From an uncultured Muribaculaceae bacterium (lineage in GTDB: Bacteria; Bacteroidota; Bacteroidia; Bacteroidales; Muribaculaceae), in the NCBI GenBank assembly GCA_944321715.1, contig CALUMJ010000005.1:1-64000 (forward strand): a stretch of DNA of 64,000 nucleotides, given 5' to 3'. Each line of letters opens with the position of its first letter. Position 1 is the stretch's first letter. This document shows, piece by piece, positions 55,548 to 63,637 of this stretch. The notes under the pieces are model-generated. The model did no database searches. It was not told the origin of the DNA and saw only the letters and a list, made by a program, of their open reading frames with translations. The translations under genes were made by a program, and so were the position numbers.

Positions 55548-56081
55548 TTATTCAAACTCAATTACTTTTTCGTCTAAATTGATAGTGTAGGAGTGGGATG
55601 CCATTTTGTCGATAACGGCATTGCCCAATAGAATTGAGGCTCCGGGATTTTGGGCAACAGAAACAGGCACATTATACACCTTGTGAGTGTTACCCTCGGT
55701 ATCAACCAAAGCGATCTCGCTGACATTAAACACCATATTCTCAACAACCTCACCGCTTGCTATAGAAGAATATTGAGTTCCTCTTGCATCACCGTCGGTA
55801 AGAGTTCCGGCTTTTATAAGCGACACTGCCTCCTGCACCGAAATAAGGACATCAGAGCAGCCAGTGTCGAATATCGCATCGAAACTTGCCACATCATTGA
55901 GCTTGACATGCACAGTTTTCACTCCACCTTGGGTTTCTTTATATTTGACCTTAAAGCTACTTGATTGTGGGGCATCCGTTTCTTTATGGCTGGAATTATC
56001 ATCAACTTCTACGGGTTGATAACCACTCCCACCACAAGAGAAAAGTGCAAATGCTAATATTCCTGTGATTATCTTTTTCAT
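55548..56081 (-). CDS. retropepsin-like aspartic protease, lipoprotein
   Basis: 177 aa. The signal peptide ends in the lipobox ALFSC (Cys16). The mature part holds the clan AA active-site motif AIFDTGCSDVLIS with catalytic Asp72 and a later hydrophobic-hydrophobic-Gly motif (ASILLGN), as in retropepsin-like single-domain proteases that work as dimers. It overlaps the 516-aa coiled-coil gene by 4 bp. A periplasmic lipid-anchored protease next to a GTPase and membrane proteins suggests proteolytic activation or signalling. Confidence 0.8.
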   Translation of the reverse strand: MKKIITGILAFALFSCGGSGYQPVEVDDNSSHKETDAPQSSSFKVKYKETQGGVKTVHVKLNDVASFDAIFDTGCSDVLISVQEAVSLIKAGTLTDGDARGTQYSSIASGEVVENMVFNVSEIALVDTEGNTHKVYNVPVSVAQNPGASILLGNAVIDKMASHSYTINLDEKVIEFE

Positions 56082-57628
56082 TGTTTTGTAGCATCTAATC
56101 TTCTAGTACATACTGGTTTGCCGTCCACAGAACAAAGCAGAACAACAATTCCTTCCCCTAACACAGTTATTTGTTTTTCATCATTTATTTGCGCTATAGA
56201 GCCTCCACCATACAATATTTTAATCTCATAAGCTCCACCATTAAATTCGACAAATCCATTATTGGTCCATTGCCCAAAACGCAACTTGAATGTATTACCA
56301 ACTTTAAAAGGATTGATGCTTCTAAGCCCCATTAAGTCTATTTCATTGTCTTTATATTTAGTGTGTATAAGTGCATCAAAAACCTGTTGGTAGGAATTAT
56401 TCAAACTGTCGATTACCATCTGTTTTGCGTTTTGTGTCATTGTCATCAAAGAATCCTGTTGTACAACGTTTTGAACTTTACTTGGGCCAATTGTTTGAGT
56501 AAAGTTGTAAACGCTTGCAGCCGTGCAAATTAGCACTGCCACCAAGATAATCCAATTCAACGGGTTAATTTTCTGATGAGTGCTATAAGACATTTCATCG
56601 CGAAACGAAGAAATTTCTTTAGATAAGCTGCGAACATTACTCGCCAGTTCATTAATGTTGCTGTCTAACTTCTCCTTTTGGGGATTAGTTTCTTTTGGAT
56701 TATTTGCTGTAGCCCCAGATGGCCTCGTTGTTGTACCACCACCCATTGGTCTTGTTGTTGTACCCCACGATGGCCTCGTCTTCGGTTCTTGATTTGTGGC
56801 AGTATTTCTTTGTTGCTGCTTTAGTTGCTCCTCAAGATTCCTTATCTTTTCTTCAAGAGCTTTTATTTCTTCGGCATGAACATTCCCTGCTTTGCACAAA
56901 TCGATTTGCGCCTTAGAAAGAGCTTGCTCAATTTCTGTTACTTTGTTTTCAAGTTGTTGCTTGTTATCCGTAAGTGTTTTATTTTCTCTCGACAAGGCAT
57001 CAACCGATTTTGACAACTTGTCATAATCAGCCCTCATCTGTTCGACAGGAGGATAAATGCTTGTCACGCACACTTTGCCATTGCTGCGCAACGTGCCGTA
57101 GAACGATGTGCTGTCTATATCCTTGGGATTGTATTGCACCGGAGTGTTCAATGGCCGAGGGCCATGAAATGTTTCATCTATTTCTCTGAAGTCGCGCTCG
57201 TCCAACCTGTTATACACATCATTTGCGAGCGAAGCCATCATTCCCTCTTTCCCGGCAAACGAGTTTATTAGATAGTGCCCCTTTTCGTCGATAAATTTCA
57301 GAACCGTCCTTAATCCGCCCGTATAAACGAAATCCATCAATTCATACATTTTGGAGGTGCAGATGCTGTAATGCCCCTCCACTATCAGGGTCAAGACACA
57401 ATACCCATTAGGTCGGTTAGAGTAGTCTGTGCCATCGTTATAATAAGAATAAATGCTATAATAGCGGTTCCTCCACCTGCGCACTTCAACCACAAGGCAT
57501 GGACTCGCCGATGGCTGCGAGTTGAAAAACTCGTTGTAAATTTGAGTTTCCAAACCGTTAACCATGTCCTGCTGTGCCGTGGTTTCGCCACTATATGGCT
57601 TCCCATGAATGAAAAAATATTTATTCAT
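56078..57628 (-). CDS. coiled-coil membrane protein with possible GTPase-partner domain
   Basis: 516 aa. The N-terminal globular domain (about 1-165) includes EVRRWRNRYYSIYSYY and NRPNGYCVLTLIV, which recall the partner (GAP1-type) domains of bacterial GTPase-centred systems; this is an impression, not a proven match. Then a coiled coil (about 196-272), a Thr/Arg/Pro/Gly linker with repeated TTTRP (285-305), a second short coil (318-345), one membrane span (about 358-375) and a C-terminal extracytoplasmic domain (376-516). It lies 47 bp after the GTPase gene. It could connect the GTPase to the periplasm. Confidence 0.65.
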   Translation of the reverse strand: MNKYFFIHGKPYSGETTAQQDMVNGLETQIYNEFFNSQPSASPCLVVEVRRWRNRYYSIYSYYNDGTDYSNRPNGYCVLTLIVEGHYSICTSKMYELMDFVYTGGLRTVLKFIDEKGHYLINSFAGKEGMMASLANDVYNRLDERDFREIDETFHGPRPLNTPVQYNPKDIDSTSFYGTLRSNGKVCVTSIYPPVEQMRADYDKLSKSVDALSRENKTLTDNKQQLENKVTEIEQALSKAQIDLCKAGNVHAEEIKALEEKIRNLEEQLKQQQRNTATNQEPKTRPSWGTTTRPMGGGTTTRPSGATANNPKETNPQKEKLDSNINELASNVRSLSKEISSFRDEMSYSTHQKINPLNWIILVAVLICTAASVYNFTQTIGPSKVQNVVQQDSLMTMTQNAKQMVIDSLNNSYQQVFDALIHTKYKDNEIDLMGLRSINPFKVGNTFKLRFGQWTNNGFVEFNGGAYEIKILYGGGSIAQINDEKQITVLGEGIVVLLCSVDGKPVCTRRLDATKQ

Positions 57629-57675
57629 ATCTCATTGGTTGAATAAACTGGTTTATAATCTATTGGCACTCAGAA

Positions 57676-58650
57676 TTAGAAACGGTCGGTCAAAGCTTTC
57701 CACAAATCCTCGGCTTTTGCCATTATACCAGCATCTGCCGTATATGTTTGTCCAATCACATCGCCGTTATAATTTTTTACGTTTGTAAAAGCGCGCCCTG
57801 ACACGTATGGTAGCATCTTATAATCTGGAATATCCCAAAATAAAAACTTGTGATTAAATTCTTTCTTTATATCGCCATAGTAATCATCCAGCAGTTGTTT
57901 CATCACTTTCTTACGAGAGTCGTTGGATTTGTTCTTATCGAATTTATTATAGAGTAGAATAATGCGGTCGCCTCTACTTTTTGAGAAACCTTCTTTATAT
58001 ATCTCAATCAGCCTTTGCGCATAACTTAGGCGCAAATTATTGTTGCGTTGTAATGGCGAATTACCATACATAGTATAAAGGTCTAGCAACATAACATAAT
58101 ACACTGGGTGAGCATTTTGACCCGTTGAAATGACTGCATTTAAGTAGTTCGCCATTCCTTTATCTGGGTCGTTAACGTCAAAGAAGTGTTCACCAGGAGC
58201 TTCCAACAACCTTAACTTCTTACCGTCGCCTTTATCATAAATGTCAACCAAAATTTCATTAAGAGTTCCTGGCAGGACAGGCTTGGGCGTGTTCAGTCCC
58301 AAGTTAGCAGTTTGGTCTAATATTTTCTTGAAAACATTGCAATTATTTACATAATTTGGGTCATCTGCATTATAATCCATGTCGGGAGCGACACTATAGC
58401 TCGTATTGCTGCGGACATATTCCACCAAGCTCATTAACACCATGCTTTTCCCACATCCAGATGGTCCAATGAACACCACTACTGGTGCATTGCCTTCTAT
58501 CTTGTGTCTTGTGCCACCAAGTGGCATCCCCGGGTTAGCGTCATTCTGCATTTCCATAGCGTTGCCGGCATTCACATTGCCTGCTCGATTATCCTTACCA
58601 TCTACTTGACCAAGGATGGTACCTTGTTCTGTCGTATCTAATTTTGGCAT
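57676..58650 (-). CDS. P-loop GTPase of a membrane-associated accessory system
   Basis: 324 aa from ATG 58650; longer frames overlap the previous gene. Walker A is VVFIGPSGCGKSMVL (Gly/Ser/Lys at about 62-69). A G3-like motif RLLEAPGEHFF has Glu in place of the usual Asp of DxxG. G4 is LLYNKFDKN (235-238), giving guanine specificity. The PGE form of G3 is a feature of the DO-GTPase-type proteins of bacterial conflict systems. The first 55 residues are polar and disordered. It is predicted cytoplasmic. Confidence 0.75.
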   Translation of the reverse strand: MPKLDTTEQGTILGQVDGKDNRAGNVNAGNAMEMQNDANPGMPLGGTRHKIEGNAPVVVFIGPSGCGKSMVLMSLVEYVRSNTSYSVAPDMDYNADDPNYVNNCNVFKKILDQTANLGLNTPKPVLPGTLNEILVDIYDKGDGKKLRLLEAPGEHFFDVNDPDKGMANYLNAVISTGQNAHPVYYVMLLDLYTMYGNSPLQRNNNLRLSYAQRLIEIYKEGFSKSRGDRIILLYNKFDKNKSNDSRKKVMKQLLDDYYGDIKKEFNHKFLFWDIPDYKMLPYVSGRAFTNVKNYNGDVIGQTYTADAGIMAKAEDLWKALTDRF

Positions 58651-58673
58651 AATATTTAATTTTGATTTGTTAA

Positions 58674-59777
58674 TTAATTCCATTTTATAAGTCCTATAAG
58701 TATGAAAGCCATTACATCGACAATGATAGCCCATGGCAATTTTCCACCGACATCTATATCACTATCATCTGAGATATAACCTTTTAACCAATCTTGCCAT
58801 AGATTGAATGCATTAAACATACGTTCGGACGGATATATTTTATATTTAACCAATTCGGTTTTTCCATCTTCGCTGATTTGAGTTTCTTCTATTGAAGATT
58901 TATAATCTTCAGGCATCTTGCTTAACAGCTTAGTGTATATATCATCATAGCAATCGTGGTAGTCTTTAAATTTTCCCGAATCTTTTATCTGAGGCAATGC
59001 CCGAACTTCTAATTCTTTCGCAATCTGCAAAGTCTCTTCAAGGCGGTCGGTATTTTCTTTTTGAGCATTATAGTATTTATTTATGGCATCGTATTTCCGA
59101 TTTAAACAGCTATTAATTCTGCCCAAATATTTAGTCTTTAACCCCTGCACGGCTATTCTATCAGTCGTATTCCGGTCATTTTTATCATAGCTTTCATTGT
59201 ATATGACATATTTACCTTCCTTATACAGGGTTGTATCGCTATTTAATTCATTCTCTATTTGTTTAAGAATCTGGATGCAATCATCGCCAAAACCATAAAA
59301 ACCTTTAGATTCCAAACTTGCTTCAAAATTGTTCCGAAGATTATAAACACGACTCGATATGTCTGCTTGTGCCTGTGCAGCTTTTTTGGCAACATCCTCA
59401 TCGGCAGCAGCTCGCTGCTTTTCAAGATACGCAATACAGCTATGCAGTTGTGCGGCAATAACTTTATCCCCGTGATTTGCTACCACTGCATAATGCACGT
59501 TGGTCATAAAACTCCACCCCCAAAACACAAGAAAAATTATACTCCAAAAAATGGTCATTGATTTGCTTGGATTTACGGGGTTTTTAATTTCTTTAATGAT
59601 TTTTGTTAACGCAACACCTGCAATCAATGAAATACTAAATGCCACAATATATGCCACAAAAAATGGCACGCCAGACAACCAGCCCGAATTGATGCTGTTT
59701 GCAGTCATGTAGGCACTTATTGCAGCAAATAAGCAGTAGCCTAAAAATAAGGCAACGTTAATCAGAATTTGTTTCAT
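58674..59777 (-). CDS. multi-pass membrane protein of the GTPase island
   Basis: 367 aa. Three N-terminal membrane spans (about 5-25, 36-58, 74-92), a long central domain (95-345) with Ala/Gln/Lys-rich helices of coiled-coil type, and a final span (about 348-365). No family recognised. It is the first gene of the GTPase cluster, 23 bp before the GTPase start. The central domain would lie on one side of the membrane, facing the periplasm if the N-terminus is cytoplasmic. Confidence 0.68.
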   Translation of the reverse strand: MKQILINVALFLGYCLFAAISAYMTANSINSGWLSGVPFFVAYIVAFSISLIAGVALTKIIKEIKNPVNPSKSMTIFWSIIFLVFWGWSFMTNVHYAVVANHGDKVIAAQLHSCIAYLEKQRAAADEDVAKKAAQAQADISSRVYNLRNNFEASLESKGFYGFGDDCIQILKQIENELNSDTTLYKEGKYVIYNESYDKNDRNTTDRIAVQGLKTKYLGRINSCLNRKYDAINKYYNAQKENTDRLEETLQIAKELEVRALPQIKDSGKFKDYHDCYDDIYTKLLSKMPEDYKSSIEETQISEDGKTELVKYKIYPSERMFNAFNLWQDWLKGYISDDSDIDVGGKLPWAIIVDVMAFILIGLIKWN

Positions 59778-59828
59778 AAGAACTATTTTGTTTTATTCTA
59801 CGTGTTAATACTTTGTGGTTTATTCGGT

Positions 59829-59861
59829 GCCTCGGAGGCTGTTTACTTTCTCGAAAGTAAA
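59829..59861. repeat. two adjacent perfect palindromes
   Basis: GCCTCGGAGGC (59829-59839) and TTTACTTTC-TC-GAAAGTAAA (59842-59861) stand side by side upstream of the membrane protein gene at 59777 and just after the end of the gene at 59869. They may be operator sites, a terminator-type structure for the upstream gene, or part of a dispersed repeat. Confidence 0.6.
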
Positions 59862-59868
59862 TTTCATT

Positions 59869-60234
59869 TTAATCCCATGAATGGGTGTTGTGGATTATGT
59901 CTTGCAGGGTTTCGGCTGTTTGCTTTACGCTTTCATCGCTTTGCAACCATTGGCGGAATTCGTCTTTGGTTCCCGAAAACACCCCTTGCGAGGCCGAATA
60001 CATTTCGGGATAACGACTGTTGAAATCGATGCAAGCCACCACTCTCCCATTCCGATTCCGAGACATGGACAACTCCACGTCTTGGATTTGCCTACCTACC
60101 ATATCCTTGCCCAAGTCGATTTTCACGCTATACGCTTCATCATCTTGATGGACAACCAAGTCGGCAATAAACGACCGCGCCATCTCAAGCATCTCCAATG
60201 AGTACCGCGCCCTCGGCTTCCGTTTCTTAGACAT
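59869..60234 (-). CDS. hypothetical 121-aa protein
   Basis: A small soluble protein, basic at the N-terminus (MSKKRKPRARYSLEMLEMA) and otherwise of mixed charge with a likely alpha/beta fold. No signal peptide, membrane span or recognised family. It stands alone between the lipoprotein gene and the GTPase cluster, 91 bp from the latter. The basic start could allow nucleic-acid binding; this is only a possibility. Confidence 0.6.
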   Translation of the reverse strand: MSKKRKPRARYSLEMLEMARSFIADLVVHQDDEAYSVKIDLGKDMVGRQIQDVELSMSRNRNGRVVACIDFNSRYPEMYSASQGVFSGTKDEFRQWLQSDESVKQTAETLQDIIHNTHSWD

Positions 60235-60269
60235 ATTTTTATTATATCTCCTTATAAATATTTGTGGTT

Positions 60270-60725
60270 TTACTCTATCACAGTAATGGTAGATGGCGTT
60301 ACTTTGTTGGTGTAGCTGTCCTCCCCGCTGTGCGAAGGCGTGATGCTTACCGACAAAGTGTGTTCGCCAATAGCCAAATCCTCCACGGTGTAAGTCGCTG
60401 AAAATGGGAGGCCTTTTTCTTCAGAGTCGGCAACCTCAACTCCGTCAATCAAGTAATGCACAACCGGATAATACTCCTCACCGTTAATAGTATTCCATTC
60501 AGAACCCGCTATGCGACCGCCTATGGTAAACTGTACTTCATCACCATTCTTAACTGTGGACGGTGTGGCAACAGCTTGTCCTGTGACTGTCGAGCTGATT
60601 GTGACTTTAATATTGTCATCTTCTTCACATGAAAAGAGAGTAGTTGCTAATGCTATTAGCAGCACAGGCAACAGGAATATTTTTGCTGTTTTCATCTTTT
60701 CGTTTCGTTTTTTATTTTTATCCAT
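60270..60725 (-). CDS. lipoprotein with Ig-like domain
   Basis: 151 aa; a shorter form from the ATG at 60695 would give a more standard signal peptide. The signal ends in the lipobox TLFSCEED. The mature part is a beta-sandwich-type sequence (VQFTIGGRIAG, YLIDGVEV, YTVEDLAIGEHTLSVSITP), like PKD/CARDB-type domains that describe bonding or adhesion folds. It is cotranscribed with the similar protein at 60734, 8 bp upstream. Confidence 0.65.
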   Translation of the reverse strand: MDKNKKRNEKMKTAKIFLLPVLLIALATTLFSCEEDDNIKVTISSTVTGQAVATPSTVKNGDEVQFTIGGRIAGSEWNTINGEEYYPVVHYLIDGVEVADSEEKGLPFSATYTVEDLAIGEHTLSVSITPSHSGEDSYTNKVTPSTITVIE

Positions 60726-60733
60726 GTTTTATG

Positions 60734-61135
60734 CTATTCGGTCACATGTACGGTTACAATGTCATCGTAATCGTCGGGTATATCTACACTTCCGTCGGCA
60801 TACACAGTAACTATCTTAATCCCGAATGTGTGTTCACCCACGGTGTCCATTACCTTTCTAAAAGTGTACGGGAACTCTTTCACGATTTCCACTTCCACAT
60901 CGTCCCAGTATAAAATAAGATACTTCTCATCAATATCTTCACTGGTAGAATAGGACAACGACAAGTCGCACCTGAAAGTTTCCCCAATCTTCAAGTCCGT
61001 ACCGTAATTATAAGCGTACAGCGTAGCACTACTTACAGAAATTGATACTTTTGGCGGCTCTGGGTCTGGAGAACAAGAAGTCAACCCAATCAAAAGCCCC
61101 ATCAATACAAATACAAGTACAAAAAATCTATTCAT
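60734..61135 (-). CDS. small lipoprotein with Ig-like domain
   Basis: 133 aa from ATG 61135 (the frame opens two codons earlier with TTG). Lipobox GLTSCSPD. The mature part has beta-strand pattern similar to the neighbouring lipoprotein, including the FPYTFRKVMDTVGEHTFGI stretch matching its YTVEDLAIGEHTLSV. The two are probably divergent duplicates. Located between that gene and the FadL-type barrel. Confidence 0.63.
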   Translation of the reverse strand: MNRFFVLVFVLMGLLIGLTSCSPDPEPPKVSISVSSATLYAYNYGTDLKIGETFRCDLSLSYSTSEDIDEKYLILYWDDVEVEIVKEFPYTFRKVMDTVGEHTFGIKIVTVYADGSVDIPDDYDDIVTVHVTE

Positions 61136-61156
61136 ATCCAAATTTTCAATTAATGG

Positions 61157-62629
61157 TTAGAAGCTATAGTTTATGCCGAGGGCTACTTGCACGAGCGGCT
61201 TGATTTGGGATATTCCGTTGACGGTGTAAGTGTAGGTATTATTAACCGTAGTTTGCACTGTGTTCCTTCTCTCTACCCAATGTGGGTAGATGCTTACGCC
61301 GAGGTTGATTTGCATATTTTCGATTGGCGAATATGCCCCACCGAGCGAAATTCGATGGTTGGAGTATGCATCAAATGGAACAGGGAGGATATCATTGAAT
61401 ACCGATTGTTCGTGGCTGTAGGTATAACCAGCACTGACGAGCCACTTGCTGTTGAATGTGAATGTGCCGCTCACCGACAAGTCGTAGGCACGTGATGGCT
61501 TAGATGTTCCCCATACGTTATTGTAGGTTGCAAACACTACGTTGCTACCGGCTGCCACTTTCAGGCGTGGGATTATCTGCCAGCTTGCACCAACTGACAT
61601 GCTTGCCGGAACGTTGAAATGTTCCCGTACACCTTTGGCATTTATGTGGCTTGCAAATTCATATTTTGCTCCAAAGTTGAAGTCTCCCACTTTATAGTCG
61701 AGGCCAATAATCGGTGCAAATCCCCAGCCGTGAACATCGAAAATATTGATGATATAGTCATTTGTCAATTCGTCTATATTGTTACCAGTTGTGATATTCT
61801 CGTTGAGGGATTCAAGGGCTATGCCTTTGAGTGCTTCGTTCATGTCGGCGTTTTGAATGGTTGGTATTTCCTTGGCGAAATAATCGGCATATCCCCACCT
61901 TTCACCCGTCGATGGTCGGGTAACGACCGCTTGCATATTGCCGCCTTTACCCTTTGATGTGACATAGTTGGCTTTCACGCCTACGTATGCCGAAAAATGG
62001 TCGTCAAACTTATAGGTTGCGCCGAGCCTGATAGCCCAGTTGTATAAGTGCGTATTGGCCTTGCGGCTAATGAACGATATTTCATCTTCATCTTGTATGT
62101 TCAGCTCGGGAGCACCGCCAAGAATCTCGCCAACAGTACTCCACGTATCCCAAAGATTATGCATCGATTCGTTAAGCTCGTCCAACGCACTTCCCATTTC
62201 GCCAACTCCAAACATCTGCCCCAACAGCAAACTGCCGTTGGCATCGCGCTTGCCGAAGCCGCCCTCCGATGCGAACGAGGCCGACACCGACCAACGGTTC
62301 TTCTTCCATGCGGCCTGGACGGTCGGCAACAGGCGTGTTTCCTTAGTCCAATACTTGATAGCCGGAATTGCAGCATCACAGTCCGATATGTCGCGATAGG
62401 AGTAGATGCCGCCTATCGACACATGGAAGCCGTCGGGCATGAATGCCACACCGGCAGGGTTGGTCACCACTGCGTCAATCTCGGTCGAAGCCTGTCGGGC
62501 AGGGTCGCGCGTCAGCACCGGGGTGCTGGTGGTGGCGTCGCTGAGGTAGCCTTGCGCCGCGGCGTCGGGCATAATGGTCGTACACAATAGTGTCACACTC
62601 GCAATTACGAAAAGTCGTTTCACGTTCAT
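61157..62629 (-). CDS. OmpP1/FadL/TodX family outer-membrane protein
   Basis: 490 aa. Signal peptide ending DAAAQG. The family's start is recognisable: an early Asn-Pro-Ala-type hatch (DAVVTNPAGVAFMPDGFHVS), then many amphipathic strands and a final aromatic C-terminal residue (LGINYSF), as in 14-strand barrels. FadL-type channels take up hydrophobic molecules through the outer membrane. It is the first gene of the unit with the two lipoproteins. Confidence 0.82.
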   Translation of the reverse strand: MNVKRLFVIASVTLLCTTIMPDAAAQGYLSDATTSTPVLTRDPARQASTEIDAVVTNPAGVAFMPDGFHVSIGGIYSYRDISDCDAAIPAIKYWTKETRLLPTVQAAWKKNRWSVSASFASEGGFGKRDANGSLLLGQMFGVGEMGSALDELNESMHNLWDTWSTVGEILGGAPELNIQDEDEISFISRKANTHLYNWAIRLGATYKFDDHFSAYVGVKANYVTSKGKGGNMQAVVTRPSTGERWGYADYFAKEIPTIQNADMNEALKGIALESLNENITTGNNIDELTNDYIINIFDVHGWGFAPIIGLDYKVGDFNFGAKYEFASHINAKGVREHFNVPASMSVGASWQIIPRLKVAAGSNVVFATYNNVWGTSKPSRAYDLSVSGTFTFNSKWLVSAGYTYSHEQSVFNDILPVPFDAYSNHRISLGGAYSPIENMQINLGVSIYPHWVERRNTVQTTVNNTYTYTVNGISQIKPLVQVALGINYSF

Positions 62630-63237
62630 AGTAAAATGATTAAAAAATAATTACCCGCAATTGATAAAATAATTACCCACATTCATCAATGCGCCCTTGC
62701 AACCTGCAAGATAAAAATACGTTTGAAGTCACACTCGGAGTCGACCGTTGCGGCGGCAGGTCACTCTGGTAAAGCAACCTTGCACACGATGCACTTCGGC
62801 TCTCGATTAATAGACACATATACAAAAAAATAGCGTGAGATTCGTACTTAGTTACTTATCCCACGTTCCTGGCCTTCGAACTTGCCACCTTGTAAGGACA
62901 AGCAACTCCGAAGCCCACGCCGATATGATTACAGCCATTGCCCCCGATTGTGCCACTGCCATGCGCCCATTGCGCACGGCTGTAAGCAAAACGAGGGGAT
63001 GCGCATATAGCCACATCCCGAGGACATCTACCGTTGCGTCATCTGTTACAAGGATTCCAAGTGTTCGAAGTTCGGAACGTAAAGATGAAGCGTTGAAGTA
63101 AACGCCGTTCTATGTTATGTATCGATTTCGTTACCCGCCAACTGCCAACCTTGCGGAAGCCAAGTGGCACAATTGCAAAATCACTACAAAGTTAGCATTT
63201 ATTTCGAGAAAAAGAAAACGAAATAAAAAAATGTAGA

Positions 63238-63251
63238 GGGTGTATCAAAAT
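63238..63251 (+). repeat. isolated end copy of the 63370 element
   Basis: GGGTGTATCAAAAT occurs here alone, identical to the left end of the palindromic element at 63370-63544 and in the same orientation. Confidence 0.55.
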
Positions 63252-63369
63252 AGCTATGTCTGAAACAATCAGCAATTACAGACAGGCAATTATGTAAAGC
63301 CGTCATAGCATGGCGGCTCGTTACTGCCACAGTTACACCACATTACGACTACATTCGAGCTGTCACCGA

Positions 63370-63544
63370 GGGTGTATCAAAATTGGCATGACCCACCTCG
63401 TAGGGACGCACGGCCCGTGCGTCCGAGTGCCGCAAGACTCAATTAACCATCTGTAATTCAATAAAATATACGAATAACTGCGCAGCGGACGCACGGGCCG
63501 TGCGTCCCTACAAAATTGCACAAATTTGCGATTTTGATACACCC
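63370..63544. repeat. 175-bp palindromic repeat element
   Basis: Ends GGGTGTATCAAAAT (63370-63383) and its exact complement ATTTTGATACACCC (63531-63544). Inner inverted copies TAGGGACGCACGGCCCGTGC (from 63401, running to 63424) and its complement (63487-63510), each of which is itself a palindrome around GGACGCACGG/CCGTGCGTCC. The layout equals that of the 54544 element. No coding frame. REP/MITE-like. Confidence 0.75.
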
Positions 63545-63637
63545 CGATGACCTCCCCCTCGATTGCAGCCACAATGGTTTGCCACAACTTGACCAAATTT
63601 GCAAATCCAGAAATGCAGTCATTGCAGTATGCGCTGT

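Larger units (their letters stand above)
62630..63637. other. 1-kb region without a confirmed gene, with repeats
   Basis: 62630-63200 shows no supported gene. A minus-strand frame of about 85 codons (roughly 62850-63110) is open but lacks a good start and any known domain. 63238-63544 contains palindromic repeat sequences, listed separately. No promoter or terminator stands out. Confidence 0.55.

Noticed and set aside
62835..63110. Open frames on both strands in the region after the FadL gene
   Set aside because: Neither strand gives a start with ribosome-binding context or a known family; the two frames are mirror images of each other. Kept only as an uncharacterised stretch.
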